Assembly (NCBI GenBank): GCA_002321305.1 | Contig: DCMF01000052.1 | Location: 1-17,243, forward strand | DNA: 17,243 nucleotides | From: Verrucomicrobia bacterium UBA1629 | Lineage (GTDB): Bacteria; Verrucomicrobiota; Kiritimatiellia; RFP12; UBA1067 | Direction: 5' to 3' | Part shown: positions 14,323 through 17,243 of the stretch, piece by piece | Numbering within the stretch: the first letter of the stretch is position 1 | How the letters are laid out: each line of letters starts with the position of its first letter | Notes under the pieces: generated by a model | Told to the model about the DNA's origin: nothing | The model's database searches: none | What the model saw: only the letters and a program-made list of their open reading frames with translations | Made by a program: the position numbers and the translations under genes

Positions 14323-15094
14323 CGAAAAGGCGGGCGTCGGCCGCCCGTCGCCGCGCCGCGAGGCCGTCGTGTCCCTGTCGCATGTCGATGCCGGCTACCT
14401 CGGCGCGGTGATCCTCCGCGACATCTCGTTTGACGTCGCGCGGGGCGAGATCTTCATTCTGCTCGGCGGGTCGGGCTGCGGCAAGTCGACGGTGCTGAAG
14501 CACATGATCGGTCTCAATCCCGTTCTCGCGGGACGCCTGTCCGTCGTGGGCCTCGAATGGAACGACCGGACGCGCGCGGGGCTGTACCGCAAGATCGGCG
14601 TCATGTACCAGTCCGGCGCGCTCTTCGGCTCGATGAGCTGCATCGAGAACGTGCTGCTGCCGCTGGAGGAGTTCTCGGGGCTGGCGAAGACGGCGCGTCT
14701 CGCGCGGGCGCGCTCGCTGCTGCGCGAGGTTGAGCTGGAGGATGCGGCGGACAAGATGCCGAGCGAGATCTCGGGCGGCATGCGCAAGCGCGTCGCCATT
14801 GCGCGGGCGATGGCGCTCGATCCCGAAGTCGTCTTCCTTGACGAGCCGAGCGCGGGCCTCGACCCGATCACGTCCGCCGCGCTCGACGACCTCATCCTGC
14901 GTCTGCGCGCGGAGAAGGGCATGACGTTCGTCGTCGTCACGCACGAGCTGGCGAGCGTCTTCAGGATCGGCGACCGCGCGGCGATGTTCGACAAGGCGCG
15001 TCAGGCGATGATCGCGCTCGGCGCGCCGCGCGCGCTTCGGGATTCGTCGGACGACCCGTTTGTCCGCAAGTTCTTCAGTCGGAGCTCTCCATGA
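14300..15094 (+). CDS. MlaF-like ABC transporter ATPase
   Basis: ATPase subunit of the MlaF/Ttg2A type, which with an MlaE permease and an MCE-domain protein moves phospholipids between the membranes of diderms. The 264-residue product has Walker A GGSGCGKST (56-64), the subgroup hallmark MYQSGALFGSMSCIENVLLP, signature SGGMRKRVAIARAM, Walker B VVFLDEPSAGLDP and the switch histidine in VVTHEL. GTG 14300 is the first start in frame and overlaps the previous gene by 23 bases; AAGGGG and AAGG lie upstream. A later start cannot be excluded because residues 1-20 look unstructured. No MlaE, MlaD or MlaC gene is adjacent: the next gene is an ABC-F protein with a 4-base overlap. Confidence 0.85.
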   Translation: MQQPQSPDEKAGVGRPSPRREAVVSLSHVDAGYLGAVILRDISFDVARGEIFILLGGSGCGKSTVLKHMIGLNPVLAGRLSVVGLEWNDRTRAGLYRKIGVMYQSGALFGSMSCIENVLLPLEEFSGLAKTARLARARSLLREVELEDAADKMPSEISGGMRKRVAIARAMALDPEVVFLDEPSAGLDPITSAALDDLILRLRAEKGMTFVVVTHELASVFRIGDRAAMFDKARQAMIALGAPRALRDSSDDPFVRKFFSRSSP

Positions 15095-16767
15095 GTGACT
15101 TTCTCCTTTCCATCAAAGACGTCTCGCTCGCGTTTGGCGGGCCGCAGATTCTTGACAGGGTTTCGCTGTCGATTGCCAAGGGGCTGCGCGCCGCGCTGAC
15201 GGGCCGCAACGGCGAGGGCAAGTCGACGCTCTTCAAGGTCATCGCCGGGACGCTCGAGCCCGATGCGGGCGAGATCGTGCGCGCGCCGAACCTGAAGGTC
15301 GCCTACGTCTCGCAGGGCGTGGACGACGCCGACGGGGGCGAGGGGGCGCGCTCCGGCGGCGAGATCCGCCGCGCGCGGCTGGAGGCGGCGATCCTGTCGC
15401 AGCCCGACATCCTGCTCCTCGACGAGCCGACGAACCACCTCGACGTCGAGGCCATCGACTGGTTGGAGGGCATGATCCGCCGGCAGCGCGAGATGGCGGT
15501 GCTGATCGTCACGCACGACCGCCGCTTCCTGAAGCGCGTGGCGACGAAGATCTTCGACCTGGATCGCGGCGAGCTGTCCGGCTGGGAATGCGACTACCCG
15601 ACGTTCGTGCGGCGCAAGGCCGAGCTGCTGGCGGACGAGGCCGTCTACTGGGCGCGCAAGTCGAAGAAGCTCGCGCAGGAGGAGGCGTGGATCCGGCGCG
15701 GCGTGAAGGCGCGCACGACGCGGAACGAGGGACGCGTCGCCGCGCTGATGAAGCTGCGCGAGGAGTTCGCCGCGCGCCGCGCGCAGGTCGGCACGTCGAC
15801 GATGAAGCTCGACACGGCCGCGCCGGGCGGTGTGCGCGTGCTGAAGATCGAGAACCTCGGCTTCTCGTACGGCGAACGGAAAATCGTGTCGGGTTTCACG
15901 GCGGACGTCCTGCGCGGCGAGCGGATCGGCATCCTCGGCCGCAACGGCGCGGGCAAGACGACGCTCCTGAAGCTGCTCACGGGTCAGCTCGCGCCGACCG
16001 AAGGCTCGGTCACGCGCGGCACGAACGTCGCGCTTGCGTTCCTCGACCAGCTGCGCGGCGAGCTGAATCCCGAGCTGACGGTCGGCGAGAACATCGCGAG
16101 CGACCGCGACGAGGTCATGGTCGGCGGCGTCAAGAAGCACGTCTACTCGTATCTTGCGGACTTCCTGTTCTCGCCCGCGCGTGTGCGCACGCCGGTAAAG
16201 GCGCTGTCGGGCGGGGAGCGCGCGCGCCTCATGCTCGCGAAGCTCTTCCTGAAGCCGGCGAACCTGCTTGTCATGGACGAGCCGACGAACGACCTCGACA
16301 TCGAGACGCTGGAACTCCTCGAAGAGCAGCTGCTGAACTACACGGGCACGCTGCTGCTCGTGAGCCACGACCGCGAGTTCCTCGACAACGTCGTCACCTC
16401 GACGTTCGTGCTGGAAGGCGACGGCGCGGTGCGCTGCTTCCCCGGCGGCTACGAGGACTACGTGCGGCAGCGAGGAGAGGGAAAAAGGAAGAAGGAAGAG
16501 GGAAGAAGCGTGGAGGGAAATCAACCTTCCAAACCTTCCAAACCTCCCAAACCCGCCAAACCTCCCAAACCTCCCAAACTTTCCTACAACGAGAAGCGCG
16601 AGCTGGAGGCCCTGCCGGCGCAGATCGAGGCGCTGGAAAAGGAGATTGCCGACATTCAGGCGGCCGATCCCGTGAAGGAGTATGCGCGGTATGCGGATCT
16701 GCCCGCACGGGAAGCCGAGCTGGAGCGGCTCGTCGATCGTTGGGCCGTTCTTGCCGAGCGGGAATGA
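15091..16767 (+). CDS. uup: Uup-like ABC-F ATPase with a shortened first domain
   Basis: Soluble twin-ATPase of the ABC-F family, members of which act on ribosomes or, for Uup, also on branched DNA intermediates. It has 558 residues. NBD1 has Walker A GRNGEGKST (38-46) and LLLDEPTNHLD (from 108), but only about 44 residues separate the Walker A lysine from SGGE (88-91), against 114 in the EttA of this window, and the signature reads RSGGE rather than LSGGE. NBD2 is intact (Walker A to 291, LSGGE 372-376, MDEPTNDLD). The C-terminal part (LSYNEKRELEALPAQIEALE...) is the coiled-coil DNA-binding type domain of Uup. The linker before it is encoded by two repeat arrays and reads as lysine-, glutamate- and proline-rich sequence. 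ATGA overlap with the MlaF-like gene indicates coupled translation. Confidence 0.85.
   Translation: MSDFLLSIKDVSLAFGGPQILDRVSLSIAKGLRAALTGRNGEGKSTLFKVIAGTLEPDAGEIVRAPNLKVAYVSQGVDDADGGEGARSGGEIRRARLEAAILSQPDILLLDEPTNHLDVEAIDWLEGMIRRQREMAVLIVTHDRRFLKRVATKIFDLDRGELSGWECDYPTFVRRKAELLADEAVYWARKSKKLAQEEAWIRRGVKARTTRNEGRVAALMKLREEFAARRAQVGTSTMKLDTAAPGGVRVLKIENLGFSYGERKIVSGFTADVLRGERIGILGRNGAGKTTLLKLLTGQLAPTEGSVTRGTNVALAFLDQLRGELNPELTVGENIASDRDEVMVGGVKKHVYSYLADFLFSPARVRTPVKALSGGERARLMLAKLFLKPANLLVMDEPTNDLDIETLELLEEQLLNYTGTLLLVSHDREFLDNVVTSTFVLEGDGAVRCFPGGYEDYVRQRGEGKRKKEEGRSVEGNQPSKPSKPPKPAKPPKPPKLSYNEKRELEALPAQIEALEKEIADIQAADPVKEYARYADLPAREAELERLVDRWAVLAERE
16480..16507. repeat. Heptamer purine array inside the Uup-like gene
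   Basis: Four 7-base units, GGAAAAA, GGAAGAA, GGAAGAG and GGAAGAA, encode a highly charged stretch (GKRKKEEGR). The same units form the intergenic array at 1714-1776. Confidence 0.85.
16525..16578. repeat. Nonamer array inside the Uup-like gene
   Basis: Six 9-base units (CCTTCCAAA twice, CCTCCCAAA, CCCGCCAAA, CCTCCCAAA twice) encode P-S-K, P-S-K, P-P-K, P-A-K, P-P-K, P-P-K. The reverse complement (TTTGGAAGG/TTTGGGAGG) matches the array between gmk and the oxidoreductase gene. It sits in the linker between NBD2 and the C-terminal coiled coil. Confidence 0.92.
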
Positions 16768-16893
16768 TGCGGAGAAGGCCGCTGCCGTGCGGCGTGTAAA
16801 TGCGTGGCGGCGTAAGAAACGCCCGATTCCATCCGTTTAGAAGGTGGAGGGGTGGCGAAATTCCGGCGAGTTGAAGGAAAAGTGAAAATCGTC

Positions 16894-16921
16894 TTGAAAA
16901 GTCGTGTTGGTGTGTTATATT
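16894..16921 (+). promoter_or_regulatory. Promoter of the last, partial gene
   Basis: TTGAAA (16894-16899), a 16-base spacer and TATATT (16916-16921), with TG one base before the -10. Unlike most promoters in this window it has a good -35. The start should be near 16928, giving a leader of about 20 bases that carries AAGGAG (16933-16938). Confidence 0.65.
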
Positions 16922-16947
16922 CGTGCGCACAAAAGGAGCTGAAAACA

Positions 16948-17243
16948 ATGAATACGACTAAAACTGCCGAATATGTACTCAACGCCCTCTTCCGCACGGT
17001 TCGTGCAGACCTCGAAGAGAGGTTCTGCCGAAAGGCCGGCAAGGCGGCGGTTGCCGTTGAAGACCTTGTGGGGAAGGCCTATGGCTATGTGTGCTTCGAG
17101 GTTCTCAACGGCAGGGTGGAGCTTCCGACATCTGCGGCGGAGATGCGCCGTCTCGTCGCCGCGAAGGCCGCGCGTCTGCTGAAGGATGCGCTTCGCGCTT
17201 CGGGCAGCGAACATGGGCGCCGGTCGCTTCGCGTTCAGCGGAG
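16948..17243 (+). CDS. Unrecognised protein, N-terminal part, possibly sigma-70 region 2-like
   Basis: The frame opens at ATG 16948 (AAGGAG nine bases upstream) and is still open at the window edge after 98 codons. The product begins MNTTKTAEYVLNALFRTVRA and is mostly helical-looking, with no signal peptide. VEDLVGKAYGYV followed by AAEMRRLVAAKAARLLKDAL loosely recalls the DLVQEAYLRV...R.LLIDHLR pattern of region 2 of ECF sigma factors, and the end is arginine-rich. The match is weak and the missing C-terminus (region 4) would decide it. The 180-base gap before the gene contains the promoter and no other feature seen. Confidence 0.5.
   Translation, partial: MNTTKTAEYVLNALFRTVRADLEERFCRKAGKAAVAVEDLVGKAYGYVCFEVLNGRVELPTSAAEMRRLVAAKAARLLKDALRASGSEHGRRSLRVQR

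Overview
This is a GC-rich stretch of bacterial chromosome with all genes on the + strand. An MlaF-type ATPase and a protein with a signal peptide point to a diderm. The content (a UPF0237/UPF0210 pair typical of anaerobes, a fucose mutarotase, a Gfo/Idh/MocA oxidoreductase) would suit an anaerobic, possibly gut-associated member of the PVC group such as Kiritimatiellota, Lentisphaerota or Verrucomicrobiota. That assignment is inference; there is no rRNA here to settle it.

Layout. Positions 1-50 may hold the tail of an upstream gene. Then come rsmB (16S rRNA m5C methyltransferase), an ACT-domain protein and its PFL/UPF0210 partner, and the helicase recD2. Next is a two-gene ribosomal protein operon, rpsP-rplS, closed by a clear terminator, followed by tmRNA (ssrA) and threonine synthase (thrC). 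A probable transcription unit follows: gmk, a Gfo/Idh/MocA oxidoreductase, fucU and the ABC-F factor ettA. A second tight unit runs fmt, a secreted lysozyme-like protein, an MlaF-like ATPase and a Uup-like ABC-F protein. The window ends inside an unrecognised gene with its own promoter, possibly sigma-factor-like.

Translation dominates: rRNA modification, two ribosomal proteins, tmRNA rescue, initiator tRNA formylation and two ABC-F proteins. No stretch over 300 bases lacks a gene; the longest gap between protein genes (6255-6809) holds a terminator, tmRNA and two promoters.

Two things go beyond ordinary housekeeping. First, short tandem arrays with 7-, 8- or 9-base units are scattered through the window. 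They lie between genes and also inside rsmB, thrC and the Uup-like gene, where they keep the reading frame and encode extra loops. Two of the unit families occur both between genes and within a gene, and two of the elements are inverted repeats able to form long hairpins. Second, five promoters share the extended -10 sequence TTTGGTATA(A/C)T, and in gmk, fmt and (with a related sequence) rsmB the ATG sits only 7-8 bases after the -10, implying leaderless mRNAs.
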